From NCBI RefSeq assembly GCF_020037015.1, contig NZ_JAIQDE010000001.1, positions 310,001 through 374,000 of the forward strand: a stretch of DNA of 64,000 nucleotides, read 5' to 3'. Of the stretch, positions 56,234 to 64,000 are shown one piece after another. A model generated the notes under the pieces. That model was not told the DNA's origin. It was given only the letters and a program-made list of their open reading frames with translations, and made no database searches. The stretch is from Corallococcus sp. AS-1-6. Lineage in GTDB: Bacteria > Myxococcota > Myxococcia > Myxococcales > Myxococcaceae. Both the position numbers and the translations under genes were made by a program. Each line of letters begins with the position of its first letter. The first letter of the stretch is position 1.

Positions 56234-58990
56234 ATGCTCGAGCAGAGCGCTGTGACGAGGGGCAAGTGGATCATGGCGGCCGCATGGGCGGTCGTCCTGG
56301 CAAGCGCCAAGGTGTACGGCGCGGATCTCAATACGCTGAGGGACCTGCAGGTGTCCCGGACGGGAGCCGGTGCCCAGGTCGTGGTGACCGGGACCCGGCC
56401 GCCCACCTTCACCGTCTTCCGGCTCAGCGGGCCGGAGCGGCTGGTGGTGGACCTGTCGTCCGCGGACGCCACCGGCATCAAGGGGCACCATGACGGCACC
56501 GGTCCGGTGTCCGGCGTGGTGGCCGCCCAGTTCTCCGACGCGCGCGCCAGCGTGGGCCGCGTGCTGGTGGCGCTCGATCAGGCCTCCCAGTACGACGTCC
56601 GCGCGGAAGGCAACCGCGTGGTCATCTCCGTGGACGGCTCGCCGGTGGCCCCCGCCGCCGCGACCGCCCAGGCTCCGCAGGCTCCAGCCGCGGCGAAGCC
56701 GGCGGATGCCGCGCCGGTGAAGGCCGAGCCCGCGCCGGTGGTGGAGGCGATGGTGGCGGTGGTGCCGGAGGAGGGGACCTCTTCCAAGGCCGCCCCGTCC
56801 CAGGCGCCGGGCCGTGAGAACGTCGTCGCCACGGAGGCGGATGAGCGCGAGGTGGCCCACCCGGCCCAGCGCATCACCCGGCTGTCCCTGGACGGCGAGT
56901 CGCTGCGCGTCGCCGCCGACGGCGACATCGCCCGCTACGAGGTCCTGGAGCTGGTGGACCCGCCGCGCCTGGCCGTGGACGTGTACGGCGTGGGCCTGAG
57001 CGCGAAGGCGCCCAAGGTGAAGGGCAACCTGCTCAAGGACGTGCGCGTGGGCGCCCACGAGGACAAGGTGCGCCTGGTGCTCGTGGCCAAGGGCGACATG
57101 CCCGCCTACCGCGTGGACCGCGCCGAGCGCGGCCTGGAGGTGGTGCTGGGCGGCGCGGTGGCGCGCAAGTCCAAGCCCGCCCAGCCCCGCGACGCGGTGG
57201 CGGAGACGGAGCCCCTGCGCCCGCAGCCCCTGCCCGTGCAGGAGACGGCGAAGCCGCAGCCCGCGGTGGCGCAGGCCGCGCCGCAGCCGGCGGTGGTGGA
57301 GGTCAAGGACCTGTCCTTCGACGAGAGCCCCTCGGGCGGCCGCGTGCAGCTCAAGCTGTCCGGCGCGACGGCGTGGAAGGTGGACCGGCCGGATCCGCGC
57401 AGCGCGGTGCTGACGCTGGAGAACGCGCGCCTGCCCAAGAAGCTGGAGCGCAGCCTGGACACCAGCGCGCTGGACACGCCGGTGAAGATGATCAGCGCCT
57501 TCAGCGTGCCGGGCGAGGGCCGCAAGGTGCGCCTGGTGGTCGCCGCGGACGGCGCCATCGAGGAGAACGTCACCCAGGGCGCCAACAGCCTGAGCTGGCG
57601 GCTGGACGTGCAGGGCGTGAAGACGGAGGAGGTGGCCGTCACCCAGCGCACCGCCGGCTTCACGGCGGAGGCCCCGGCGTACGCGGCGGAGGGCGCGCCC
57701 CAGCAGGCGCGCTACCGCGGCAAGCGCGTGTCCTTCGAGTTCAAGGACATCGACATCCAGAACCTGCTGCGCGTCATCGCGGAGATCTCCAAGCGCAACA
57801 TCGTCGTGGCCGACGACGTGTCGGGCCGCGTGACCATCCGCCTGCGCAACGTGCCCTGGGACCAGGCGCTGGACCTCATCCTGCGCACCAAGCAGTTGGG
57901 CCAGGAGCAGGTGGGCAACATCATCCGCATCGCGCCGCTGAAGACGCTGGAAGAGGAGGCGCGGCTGCGCCAGGAGCGCAAGAAGTCGCTGCAGCAGCAG
58001 GAGGACCTGCTGGTCAGCCTGGTGCCGGTGAACTACGCGGTGGCCGGTGACATGTCGGCGCGCGTGAAGGACGTGCTCAGCGACCGCGGCTCGGTGACGG
58101 TGGACACGCGCACCAACGTGCTCATCATCAAGGACATCCGCTCCAACACGGAGAAGGCGCGCGCCCTGGTGCGCAGCCTGGACACGCAGACGCCGCAGGT
58201 CCTCATCGAGAGCCGCATCGTGGAGGCGAGCACGTCCTTCAGCCGCAACCTGGGCGTGCAGTGGGGCGGTCAGACGCGCCTGTCGGCGGCGTCCGGCAAC
58301 CCGACCGGCCTCATCTTCCCCAGCACCGTGGGTGTCACGGGCGGCGCGGGCGGCACGGCGGCGGGCGTTCCGGCCCAGCCCAACTTCGCGGTGAACCTGC
58401 CGGCGGCGGTGGGTCAGGGCCTCGGTGGCGCCATGGGCTTCGCCTTCGGCTCCGCGGGCGGCGCCGTGCAGCTCAACCTGCGCCTGTCCGCGGCGGAGTC
58501 CGAGGGCACGGTGAAGACCATCTCGTCGCCCAAGGTCACCACGCTGGACAACAACACGGCCCGCATCAGCCAGGGTCTGTCCATCCCGTTCAGCCAGACG
58601 TCGGCCGGCGGCGTGAACACGACCTTCGTGGAAGCGCGCCTGTCGCTGGAAGTCACGCCGCACATCACCCAGGACGGCAGCATCCTCATGTCCATCGCGG
58701 CGCAGAACAACCAGCCGGACCCGTCCAACACGGGCGCCAACGGCCAGCCGTCCATCCAGCGCAAGGAGGCCAACACCCAGGTGCTGGTGAAGGATGGCGA
58801 CACGACGGTCATCGGCGGCATCTACGTGCGCCGCGGAAGCTCCTCGTCCGACTCGGTGCCCTTCCTGTCGAAGATCCCCGTGCTCGGCTTCTTCTTCCGG
58901 AGCACCCTGGAGACGGACGTGCGGCAGGAACTGCTCATCTTCATCACGCCCCGCATCCTCAACCGGCAGACCATCGCGCAGAGCCTCTAA
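56234..58990 (+). CDS. pilQ: Type IV pilus secretin PilQ
   Basis: Protein of 918 residues. It has a signal peptide (about residues 1-34), three AMIN-type domains (about 38-135, 220-320, 365-470) separated by Pro/Ala/Lys linkers, an STN/N0 domain beginning near V-S-F-E-F-K-D-I-D (about 495-560), an N1 domain with V-N-Y-A, and the secretin domain ending in E-L-L-I-F-I-T-P-R-I. Three AMIN domains, as in M. xanthus, are more than in many bacteria and anchor it to peptidoglycan. The start at 56234 has GAGGGG upstream. Last gene of pilMNOPQ. Confidence 0.96.
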   Translation: MLEQSAVTRGKWIMAAAWAVVLASAKVYGADLNTLRDLQVSRTGAGAQVVVTGTRPPTFTVFRLSGPERLVVDLSSADATGIKGHHDGTGPVSGVVAAQFSDARASVGRVLVALDQASQYDVRAEGNRVVISVDGSPVAPAAATAQAPQAPAAAKPADAAPVKAEPAPVVEAMVAVVPEEGTSSKAAPSQAPGRENVVATEADEREVAHPAQRITRLSLDGESLRVAADGDIARYEVLELVDPPRLAVDVYGVGLSAKAPKVKGNLLKDVRVGAHEDKVRLVLVAKGDMPAYRVDRAERGLEVVLGGAVARKSKPAQPRDAVAETEPLRPQPLPVQETAKPQPAVAQAAPQPAVVEVKDLSFDESPSGGRVQLKLSGATAWKVDRPDPRSAVLTLENARLPKKLERSLDTSALDTPVKMISAFSVPGEGRKVRLVVAADGAIEENVTQGANSLSWRLDVQGVKTEEVAVTQRTAGFTAEAPAYAAEGAPQQARYRGKRVSFEFKDIDIQNLLRVIAEISKRNIVVADDVSGRVTIRLRNVPWDQALDLILRTKQLGQEQVGNIIRIAPLKTLEEEARLRQERKKSLQQQEDLLVSLVPVNYAVAGDMSARVKDVLSDRGSVTVDTRTNVLIIKDIRSNTEKARALVRSLDTQTPQVLIESRIVEASTSFSRNLGVQWGGQTRLSAASGNPTGLIFPSTVGVTGGAGGTAAGVPAQPNFAVNLPAAVGQGLGGAMGFAFGSAGGAVQLNLRLSAAESEGTVKTISSPKVTTLDNNTARISQGLSIPFSQTSAGGVNTTFVEARLSLEVTPHITQDGSILMSIAAQNNQPDPSNTGANGQPSIQRKEANTQVLVKDGDTTVIGGIYVRRGSSSSDSVPFLSKIPVLGFFFRSTLETDVRQELLIFITPRILNRQTIAQSL

Positions 58991-59020
58991 AGGCACCGCG
59001 CCTGATTGGGAGACACTCCA

Positions 59021-59707
59021 ATGAAGCCCTTCTTCATCGCGGCGGCCCTGTCGCTCGGGCTCTGCTCGTGCTCTGAAAGCGCCCCCGTCGTCCAGATCCT
59101 CCAGACCATCCAGCCGGACGACAGTTGCGACTTCGGCGCCAACGATACCGGCATCGCGGCGGGTTCGCTCAACCTGGCCTACCGGAACGCCTACGTCCTG
59201 GGGCTCATCGTCAAGTCGACCTACACGGCGACGCCCATCGAAGTGAACGGCGTTCCCCTGGAGCCGGAGACCGACGTCGGTGGTTCCGCCGCCGCCTTCG
59301 TGGACACGCTCAAGCTGTCCTACTCCTCGACGCCGAGCATCAACATCCCCGACGGAGAGGTCCCCTACACGGCGGTCATCAACCCCGCGTCGGACGAGAA
59401 CAAGCTGGTGGTCAACCTGATGACGGCCGAAGCCGCGACGGCCCTGCGGACCGCGCTGTCCGGGACCGCGACGGCCACGGTGCGGGTCACCGTGCAGCTC
59501 GCGGGCAAGTTCGCGTCGGGCGGCAAGACGTTCGAGTCGAACGAGATCGTCTACGGCATCGACGTCGCCAACGGGACCCCCGCGCTTCCGGCCTGCTCCG
59601 GGACCGAGACGCCCAATGTCCCCGCCGGCCCGTGTGGCTCCGGGGCCGGTCAGGACGGTCAATATCCCTCGTGCCAGCCCGCGGCGGCCCCGGGCGTTGG
59701 GGGCTAG
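59021..59707 (+). CDS. Lipoprotein of unknown function downstream of pilQ
   Basis: Protein of 228 residues with a signal peptide whose cysteine-containing end (L-G-L-C-S-C) suggests lipid attachment. The mature part has a beta-rich pattern (L-A-Y-R-N-A-Y-V-L-G-L-I-V and V-R-V-T-V-Q-L-A-G-K) resembling a single all-beta domain, then a Gly/Pro/Ala-rich tail with cysteines. No family was recognised. The ATG at 59021 has GGGAGAC upstream. It lies 30 bases after pilQ on the same strand and touches the Roadblock gene, so it may belong to the pilus operon. Confidence 0.75.
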   Translation: MKPFFIAAALSLGLCSCSESAPVVQILQTIQPDDSCDFGANDTGIAAGSLNLAYRNAYVLGLIVKSTYTATPIEVNGVPLEPETDVGGSAAAFVDTLKLSYSSTPSINIPDGEVPYTAVINPASDENKLVVNLMTAEAATALRTALSGTATATVRVTVQLAGKFASGGKTFESNEIVYGIDVANGTPALPACSGTETPNVPAGPCGSGAGQDGQYPSCQPAAAPGVGG

Positions 59708-60070
59708 ATGGCCTTCCGCACACACCTTGAAGCGGTGGTGAACCAGGTGGACGGAGCCCTCGCGTGCAGCGTGATGGGCTTCGACGGCATCTCCGTGGAG
59801 ACGTTCCAGAAGGACGAAGCCACGGAGCTGGACGTGTCCGGCACCTGGGTGGAGTACGCCAACCTGCTCACGCAGTTGAAGAACGCGGCCGAGTCCCTGA
59901 AGACGGGCACCGTCACCGAGGTGTCCGTCAACAGCGAGAAGGTCCTCACCGTGATGCGCCTGCTGACGCCGGAGTACTTCCTGGTGCTGGCGCTGCGCGC
60001 GGACGGGAACTTCGGCAAGGGGCGCTATGTGCTGCGCGTCACCGCGCCGCAGGTGAAGGCGGAGCTGTAG
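59708..60070 (+). CDS. Roadblock/LC7 domain protein
   Basis: Protein of 120 residues that is one Roadblock/LC7 fold: an N-terminal helix ending in V-D-G-A-L-A, the strand pair with F-D-G-I-S-V, a central helix, a T-E-V-S-V strand, and the C-terminal G-N-F-G-K-G-R-Y-V-L-R. Such proteins bind Ras-like GTPases; the best-known myxobacterial example is MglB, the activating partner of MglA. No GTPase gene is adjacent. The start follows the upstream stop with no gap. Confidence 0.8.
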   Translation: MAFRTHLEAVVNQVDGALACSVMGFDGISVETFQKDEATELDVSGTWVEYANLLTQLKNAAESLKTGTVTEVSVNSEKVLTVMRLLTPEYFLVLALRADGNFGKGRYVLRVTAPQVKAEL

Positions 60071-60084
60071 CCGCGCACGTCCGC

Positions 60085-60113
60085 CCGGGCAGGGGCTTGT
60101 CGAGCCTGCCCGG
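60085..60113 (+). terminator. Hairpin terminator before efp
   Basis: Perfect 9-base arms CCGGGCAGG and CCTGCCCGG flank an 11-base loop that can pair further (GCT / AGC). A pyrimidine-rich stretch with CTTTCCTCTTT follows about 17 bases later. It should end the pilus-side transcript. Confidence 0.5.
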
Positions 60114-60140
60114 CGACGCAGCGTGCCTCCGCTTTCCTCT

Positions 60141-60168
60141 TTGCAGGAACCAGGGCATGGGCTAGACA
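60141..60168 (+). promoter_or_regulatory. Possible promoter of efp
   Basis: TTGCAG (60141-60146) and TAGACA (60163-60168) are 16 bases apart, 43 bases before the efp start. Matches to consensus are moderate; its place after a terminator and before a housekeeping gene supports it. Confidence 0.35.
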
Positions 60169-60211
60169 CCCCGGACTTTCGCCTTTACGTCTGTATGAAG
60201 GAGTCGGTCCC

Positions 60212-60793
60212 ATGGCCGGGTTTGTCGACACGTCCGAATTCCGCAATGGTTTGAAGATCTTGTGGGAGGACAAGCCGTACGTCATCGAGTACTTCCAGCA
60301 CGTCAAGCCTGGAAAGGGCTCCTCCTTCACCCGCACGAAGATCCGCAGCCTGCTGGATGGCCGCGTGCTGGAGCCCACGCTGAAGTCCGGCGACAAGGTG
60401 GGCACCCCGGACATCGAGTCCAAGGACATGCAGTTCCTGTACGTCCAGGGTGACGAGTACCACTTCATGGAGAAGAAGACCTTCGAGCAGACCTTCCTCA
60501 CCAAGGAAGGCCTCGGGGAGTCGGTCAACTTCCTGAAGGAGAACCTCGACGTCGAGATCCTCTTCTGGAACGGCAAGGCCATCAACGTGACGCTGCCGAA
60601 CTCCGTGGACCTCAAGGTCACCAAGTGCGACCCGGGCGTGCGCGGCGACACCGTGTCCGGCGCCATGAAGCCCGCGACGCTGGAGACCGGCTTCACCGTC
60701 AACGTGCCCCTGTTCATCAACGAGGGCGACGTGCTGAAGATCGACACGCGTGAAGGTGGCAAGTACCTCACCCGCGTCGCCACCGCGGGCTGA
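60212..60793 (+). CDS. efp: Elongation factor P
   Basis: Protein of 193 residues with the three-barrel EF-P fold. The tip loop reads VKPGKGSS, with Lys35 at the position that receives beta-lysine through EpmA/EpmB in many bacteria, so modification by that route is likely; the enzymes are not in this window. EF-P rescues ribosomes stalled at proline runs, which several proteins here contain. The ATG at 60212 fits the family. Confidence 0.96.
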   Translation: MAGFVDTSEFRNGLKILWEDKPYVIEYFQHVKPGKGSSFTRTKIRSLLDGRVLEPTLKSGDKVGTPDIESKDMQFLYVQGDEYHFMEKKTFEQTFLTKEGLGESVNFLKENLDVEILFWNGKAINVTLPNSVDLKVTKCDPGVRGDTVSGAMKPATLETGFTVNVPLFINEGDVLKIDTREGGKYLTRVATAG

Positions 60794-60833
60794 GCGCCGC
60801 TTCCCTTCACCTGTCGACCCGGGAGGGGTCTGA

Positions 60834-61424
60834 ATGGCAACGAAGCGCAAGGCAACCCGGTCGGCCGAGTCCTCGGGCGCGGCCTCCGGGCGGGATTCGG
60901 GTTCCACGTCGCTGGACGTGGAGGCCCTCCGGCAGATCGTCGAAATCCTGGAGGCCTCCGACGTCACCCGGCTGGTGTGGACGAAGGGACCGGAGAAGCT
61001 CTACATCCGCCGCGGTCACGCGCCGGAGACGACCATCGTGCACCACACGGCGCCCTCGGGCCCCGGGGTGACGGTGTCGCCGCCGGTGGAGTACGCCGCT
61101 CCGGCCGCGCCTCGTGCGGCCCCCGCCGCCGCGCCCTCGGCTCCGGCCGCGGCGCCGGCGCCGGAGAAGCCCGCGGAGAAGCCGGGTCACCTGGTGACCA
61201 GCCCGTTCGTCGGGACGTTCTACCGGACCCCCGCGCCGGATCAGCCCCCGTTCGTGGACGTGGGCACGGTGGTGCGCAAGGGGCAGGTGCTCTGCATCGT
61301 GGAAGCGATGAAGTTGATGAACGAAATCGAGTCCGAGGTCTCCGGCCGCATCGCCGAGGTCCTCGTGGAGAACGGTCGCCCGGTGGAGTTCGGCCAGGCG
61401 CTGTTCCGCATCGAGCCGGCCTGA
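60834..61424 (+). CDS. accB: Biotin carboxyl carrier protein of acetyl-CoA carboxylase
   Basis: Protein of 196 residues. The N-terminal helix region (about 28-62) precedes a Pro/Ala linker (about 75-120) and the biotinyl domain with the target Lys in EAMKLMNEI. The protruding-thumb segment (S-P-F-V-G-T-F-Y-R) typical of bacterial AccB is present. It lies 40 bases after efp and 76 bases before accC, so the three are probably one transcript. Confidence 0.96.
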   Translation: MATKRKATRSAESSGAASGRDSGSTSLDVEALRQIVEILEASDVTRLVWTKGPEKLYIRRGHAPETTIVHHTAPSGPGVTVSPPVEYAAPAAPRAAPAAAPSAPAAAPAPEKPAEKPGHLVTSPFVGTFYRTPAPDQPPFVDVGTVVRKGQVLCIVEAMKLMNEIESEVSGRIAEVLVENGRPVEFGQALFRIEPA

Positions 61425-61500
61425 GTCTGCTGACCCGTCAGGCGCGTCCTGTCCCTTCCGGGCGGGACGCGCCCCAGGCCCTCGCGTTAGGAGCACGGCC

Positions 61501-62886
61501 GTGTTCAAGAAGGTACTGGTCGCCAACCGCGGGGAGATTGCCCTGCGGGTCATCCGCGCATGCCGTGAGCTGGGCATCGCCACCGTGGCGGTGCACTCCA
61601 CCGCCGACGCCAACGCGCTGCACGTGCGCTTCGCGGACGAGGCCGTCTGCATCGGGCCGCCTCCGTCCAAGGAGAGCTACCTCAACGTGCCGCAGTTGCT
61701 CTCCGCGGCGGAAATCACGCGCGCGGACGCCATCCACCCGGGCTACGGCTTCCTGTCGGAGAACGCCGAGTTCGCGGAGGTCTGCGAGAACTGCAAGATC
61801 CGCTTCATTGGCCCGCGCCCGGAGATGCTGCGGCTGATGGGCAACAAGGTGCGCGCGCGCGCCGCGGCCCGCGAGGCAGGCATGCCGCTGCTGCCGGGCA
61901 GCCCCGGCACGGTGAAGGACCCGCGCGAGGCGGAGGCGTTCGCCAAGGAGATCGGCTTCCCGGTCATCCTGAAGGCGGCGGCGGGCGGCGGCGGCAAGGG
62001 CATGAAGATCGTCCGCGAGCCGGGCGTGCTCGCGCAGGCGTTCTCCACCGCGCAGGCGGAGGCGCTGGCCTCCTTCAACAACGGCGACCTCTACATCGAG
62101 CGGTACGTGGAGAAGCCGCGCCACATCGAGATTCAGATCGTCGCGGACGAGCACGGGAACATCATCCACCTCAACGAGCGTGAGTGCTCCGTGCAGCGGC
62201 GGCACCAGAAGCTCATCGAGGAGAGCCCGTCGCCCGCGCTCACGCCGGAGCTGCGCCAGCGCATGGGCGAGGTGTCCGTCGCGGCGATGAAGAAGCTCCG
62301 TTACAACAACGTGGGCACCATCGAGTACCTGCTCGACGAGCGCGGCGAGTTCTACTTCATGGAGATGAACACGCGCATCCAGGTGGAGCACCCCGTGACG
62401 GAGCTGGTCATGGGCGTGGACCTGGTCCGTGAGCAGATCCGCATGGCCTACGGGCACCCCCTGCGCTTCAAGCAGGAGGACGTGCAGATCCGCGGGCACG
62501 CCATCGAGTGCCGCGTGAACGCGGAGGACCCCGTCACCTTCGCGCCGTGGCCGGGGAAGATCACCGGCTACAGCGTGCCGGGCGGCTACGGCGTGCGCGT
62601 GGACTCCGCCGCGTACGAGAACTACACGGTGCTGCCGCACTACGACAGCCTGCTGTCCAAGCTCATCGTCCACGCGGAGGACCGCGAGACGGCCATCCGC
62701 CGCATGCAGCGCGCGCTCTCCGAGTACGTCGTGGAGGGCATCCGCACCAACATCCCGTTCCACCGGGCCGCACTGGCGGAGGAGTCCTTCCAGGAGGGCA
62801 ACTACGACACCCGGTTCGTGGAGCGCCTGCTGGCGAGCGAGACGGGTTCGCGCCGGCTGAAGAAGGCCGTGGAAGAGACGCCGTAG
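61501..62886 (+). CDS. accC: Biotin carboxylase subunit of acetyl-CoA carboxylase
   Basis: Protein of 461 residues with the ATP-grasp fold. Landmarks: [14 protein letters not shown] at the N-terminus, the glycine-rich loop [11 protein letters not shown], the [12 protein letters not shown] motif and the metal-binding [11 protein letters not shown]. The start is GTG at 61501. AccA and AccD are not in the window. A possible hairpin follows. Confidence 0.96.
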   Translation: MFKKVLVANRGEIALRVIRACRELGIATVAVHSTADANALHVRFADEAVCIGPPPSKESYLNVPQLLSAAEITRADAIHPGYGFLSENAEFAEVCENCKIRFIGPRPEMLRLMGNKVRARAAAREAGMPLLPGSPGTVKDPREAEAFAKEIGFPVILKAAAGGGGKGMKIVREPGVLAQAFSTAQAEALASFNNGDLYIERYVEKPRHIEIQIVADEHGNIIHLNERECSVQRRHQKLIEESPSPALTPELRQRMGEVSVAAMKKLRYNNVGTIEYLLDERGEFYFMEMNTRIQVEHPVTELVMGVDLVREQIRMAYGHPLRFKQEDVQIRGHAIECRVNAEDPVTFAPWPGKITGYSVPGGYGVRVDSAAYENYTVLPHYDSLLSKLIVHAEDRETAIRRMQRALSEYVVEGIRTNIPFHRAALAEESFQEGNYDTRFVERLLASETGSRRLKKAVEETP

Positions 62887-62910
62887 CGCCTGGCCGTGAA
62901 GGCGTGGAAA

Positions 62911-62941
62911 ACCCGCCGGGCGTGCGAGCGTCCAGGCGGGT
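62911..62941 (+). terminator. Possible terminator after accC
   Basis: Arms ACCCGCC and GGCGGGT pair across a 17-base loop, 24 bases after the accC stop. The loop is long and there is no T-run, so the call is weak. Confidence 0.3.
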
Positions 62942-63078
62942 GATCCATCCCTGGGGGAGGGCAGGCTGTTTCTTGACCCGCATCGGAGGATTCCGTTAGC
63001 CTCCGATGCTCCCCCCCAGAGAAGGACTGAAACCCGCGAAGTTCCTCGGGGTTTCTGCCTGCCGGAAGCGCACGCTCG

Positions 63079-64000
63079 ATGGACAAGAACAAGATCATCG
63101 AAGCCGCCGCGAAGCTGGTCGCGAAGGGCGCGTACGACAAAGCCATCAAGGAGTATCAGAAGGTCCTGGAGGTCGACCCGAAGGACATCCGGGTCCTCCA
63201 GAAGATGGGGGAGCTGTACCAGAAGAAGAACGACAACGCGCAGGCGGCGCACTTCTTCACCAAGGTCGCGGAGAGCTACTCCTCGGATGGCTTCTTCCTC
63301 AAGGCCGTCGCCCTCTACAAGCAGGTCCTCAAGCTCAACCCGAACCTGCTGGAGGTGAACCTCAAGCTGGCGGAGCTGCACCAGCAGCTCGGGTTGATGT
63401 CGGAGGCGATGGCGTACTTCCAGATCGTCGCCAACCACTACGACAAGGCGGGCGACACCAAGTCGAGCCTCGACACGCTGAAGAAGATGGTGGATCTCGA
63501 CCCCGAGAACGTGGCGTCGAAGATCAAGCTCGCGGAGCTGTACGCGCGCGAGAACATGACGAAGGAAGCGGCGCAGGAGTTCAAGCGCGCCGCGGAGTAC
63601 CTCAAGCGCAACGCCCGCGCGGACGACTGGCTCCGCGTCGCGGAGCGCCTCTCCGCGCTGGAGCCGGACAACCTCCCGCTCGCGAAGGAGCTGGCCTCGT
63701 CGTACCTGCAGCGCGGCGACCAGAAGCGCGCGCTCGCCAAGCTCCAGGTGTGCTTCAAGGCGGATGGCCGCGACGTGGAGACGCTGACGCTCCTGGCCCA
63801 GGCGTTCCAGGGGCTGGGCCAGGTCTCCAAGACGGTGTCCGTCTACAAGGAACTCGCGAAGATCCACCAGGAGCGCGGCCGCACCGCCGAGTCCGATGGC
63901 GTGTGGACGCAGATCGAGCTGCTGGATCCGCAGGATCCGGATCTGCTCGCGCGCCGGGGACCCGTCGCCGAACCGGAGCCGGAGCCCGCGCCCGCCGCCG
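63079..64000 (+). CDS. sgmX: TPR protein, SgmX-like (3' end outside the window)
   Basis: The first 307 residues of a protein that runs past the window edge. They contain at least six tandem tetratricopeptide repeats (A-x-x-x-Y-x-x-V-L-E-V-D-P and similar every 34 residues or so) and then enter an acidic Pro/Glu/Ala segment. There is no signal peptide, so it is cytoplasmic. In M. xanthus the gene after efp-accB-accC next to the pil cluster encodes SgmX, a TPR protein that binds MglA-GTP and promotes pilus formation at the leading pole. The matching position and architecture support that name; the C-terminal MglA-binding part cannot be checked here. Confidence 0.75.
   Translation, partial: MDKNKIIEAAAKLVAKGAYDKAIKEYQKVLEVDPKDIRVLQKMGELYQKKNDNAQAAHFFTKVAESYSSDGFFLKAVALYKQVLKLNPNLLEVNLKLAELHQQLGLMSEAMAYFQIVANHYDKAGDTKSSLDTLKKMVDLDPENVASKIKLAELYARENMTKEAAQEFKRAAEYLKRNARADDWLRVAERLSALEPDNLPLAKELASSYLQRGDQKRALAKLQVCFKADGRDVETLTLLAQAFQGLGQVSKTVSVYKELAKIHQERGRTAESDGVWTQIELLDPQDPDLLARRGPVAEPEPEPAPAA

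Noticed and set aside
56114-60169. A 1351-codon open frame on minus opposite pilQ and its neighbours
   Set aside because: It is antisense to several confidently identified genes and has the same Arg/His-rich composition.

Overview
The window is a 64 kb piece of a chromosome with very high GC content and dense coding. Gene content and order point to a myxobacterium of the Myxococcaceae (Myxococcus, Corallococcus, Pyxidicoccus or relatives; the genus cannot be fixed from the sequence alone). The main evidence is a complete pilB-to-pilQ type IV pilus locus with two sensor/regulator pairs and an ABC transporter (pilGHI), a PilA that carries the long myxobacterial C-terminal region, and efp-accB-accC followed by an SgmX-like TPR gene. 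No rRNA, tRNA, CRISPR array, insertion sequence or phage gene was found. No gap between genes exceeds about 230 bases.

Layout. (1) 1-6131, plus strand: an N-type (alternative) F-ATPase operon in the diagnostic order atpD-C-Q-R-B-E-F-A-G; atpD is cut by the window edge. (2) 24493 down to 6139, minus strand: a tightly packed operon of five very large unusual genes plus two acyltransferase genes. It encodes a CapC/PgsC-like membrane protein with tandem CapC units and a degenerate hydrolase region, a membrane-anchored periplasmic beta-rich protein, an exported hydrolase-like protein, a 1724-residue outer-membrane protein with helical and barrel regions, and a HEAT-CapB/PgsB ligase fusion. A lipoprotein paralogue of the hydrolase lies just upstream (24714-25988). 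I interpret this as a Gram-negative version of a poly-gamma-glutamate-type synthesis and export machine; it is the most interesting part of the window. (3) 26096-38155: housekeeping and accessory genes: a lipoprotein sedolisin, a HEAT protein and a HAMP protein, an exonuclease-DinG helicase, two cupredoxin-like proteins, a proline-rich protein with a possible Sm/Hfq-like end, a small lipoprotein, a response-regulator diguanylate cyclase, trmB and ribF. (4) 38378-58990: the type IV pilus locus. pilB-T-C-S-R run on plus from a good sigma-70 promoter with a structured leader; pilA-G-H-I run on minus, with a near-perfect sigma-54 promoter in front of pilA and a strong hairpin between pilA and pilG; pilD-S2-R2 and pilM-N-O-P-Q follow on plus. 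(5) 59021-64000: a lipoprotein, a Roadblock/LC7 protein, efp, accB, accC and the start of an sgmX-like TPR gene.

How the genes work together. PilB and PilT are the extension and retraction motors acting on the PilC platform. PilM-N-O-P link these to the PilQ secretin, PilD processes PilA, and PilS/PilR should drive pilA from the sigma-54 promoter. The Roadblock protein and the SgmX-like TPR protein next to the pilus genes suggest a link to polarity control by a Ras-like GTPase. In the CapB/CapC operon the expected path is: ATP-dependent polymerisation at the inner membrane, passage through the CapC-type membrane unit, periplasmic guidance and trimming by the beta-rich and hydrolase-like proteins, and export through the outer-membrane protein. 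The two acyltransferases may modify the polymer or its precursors.
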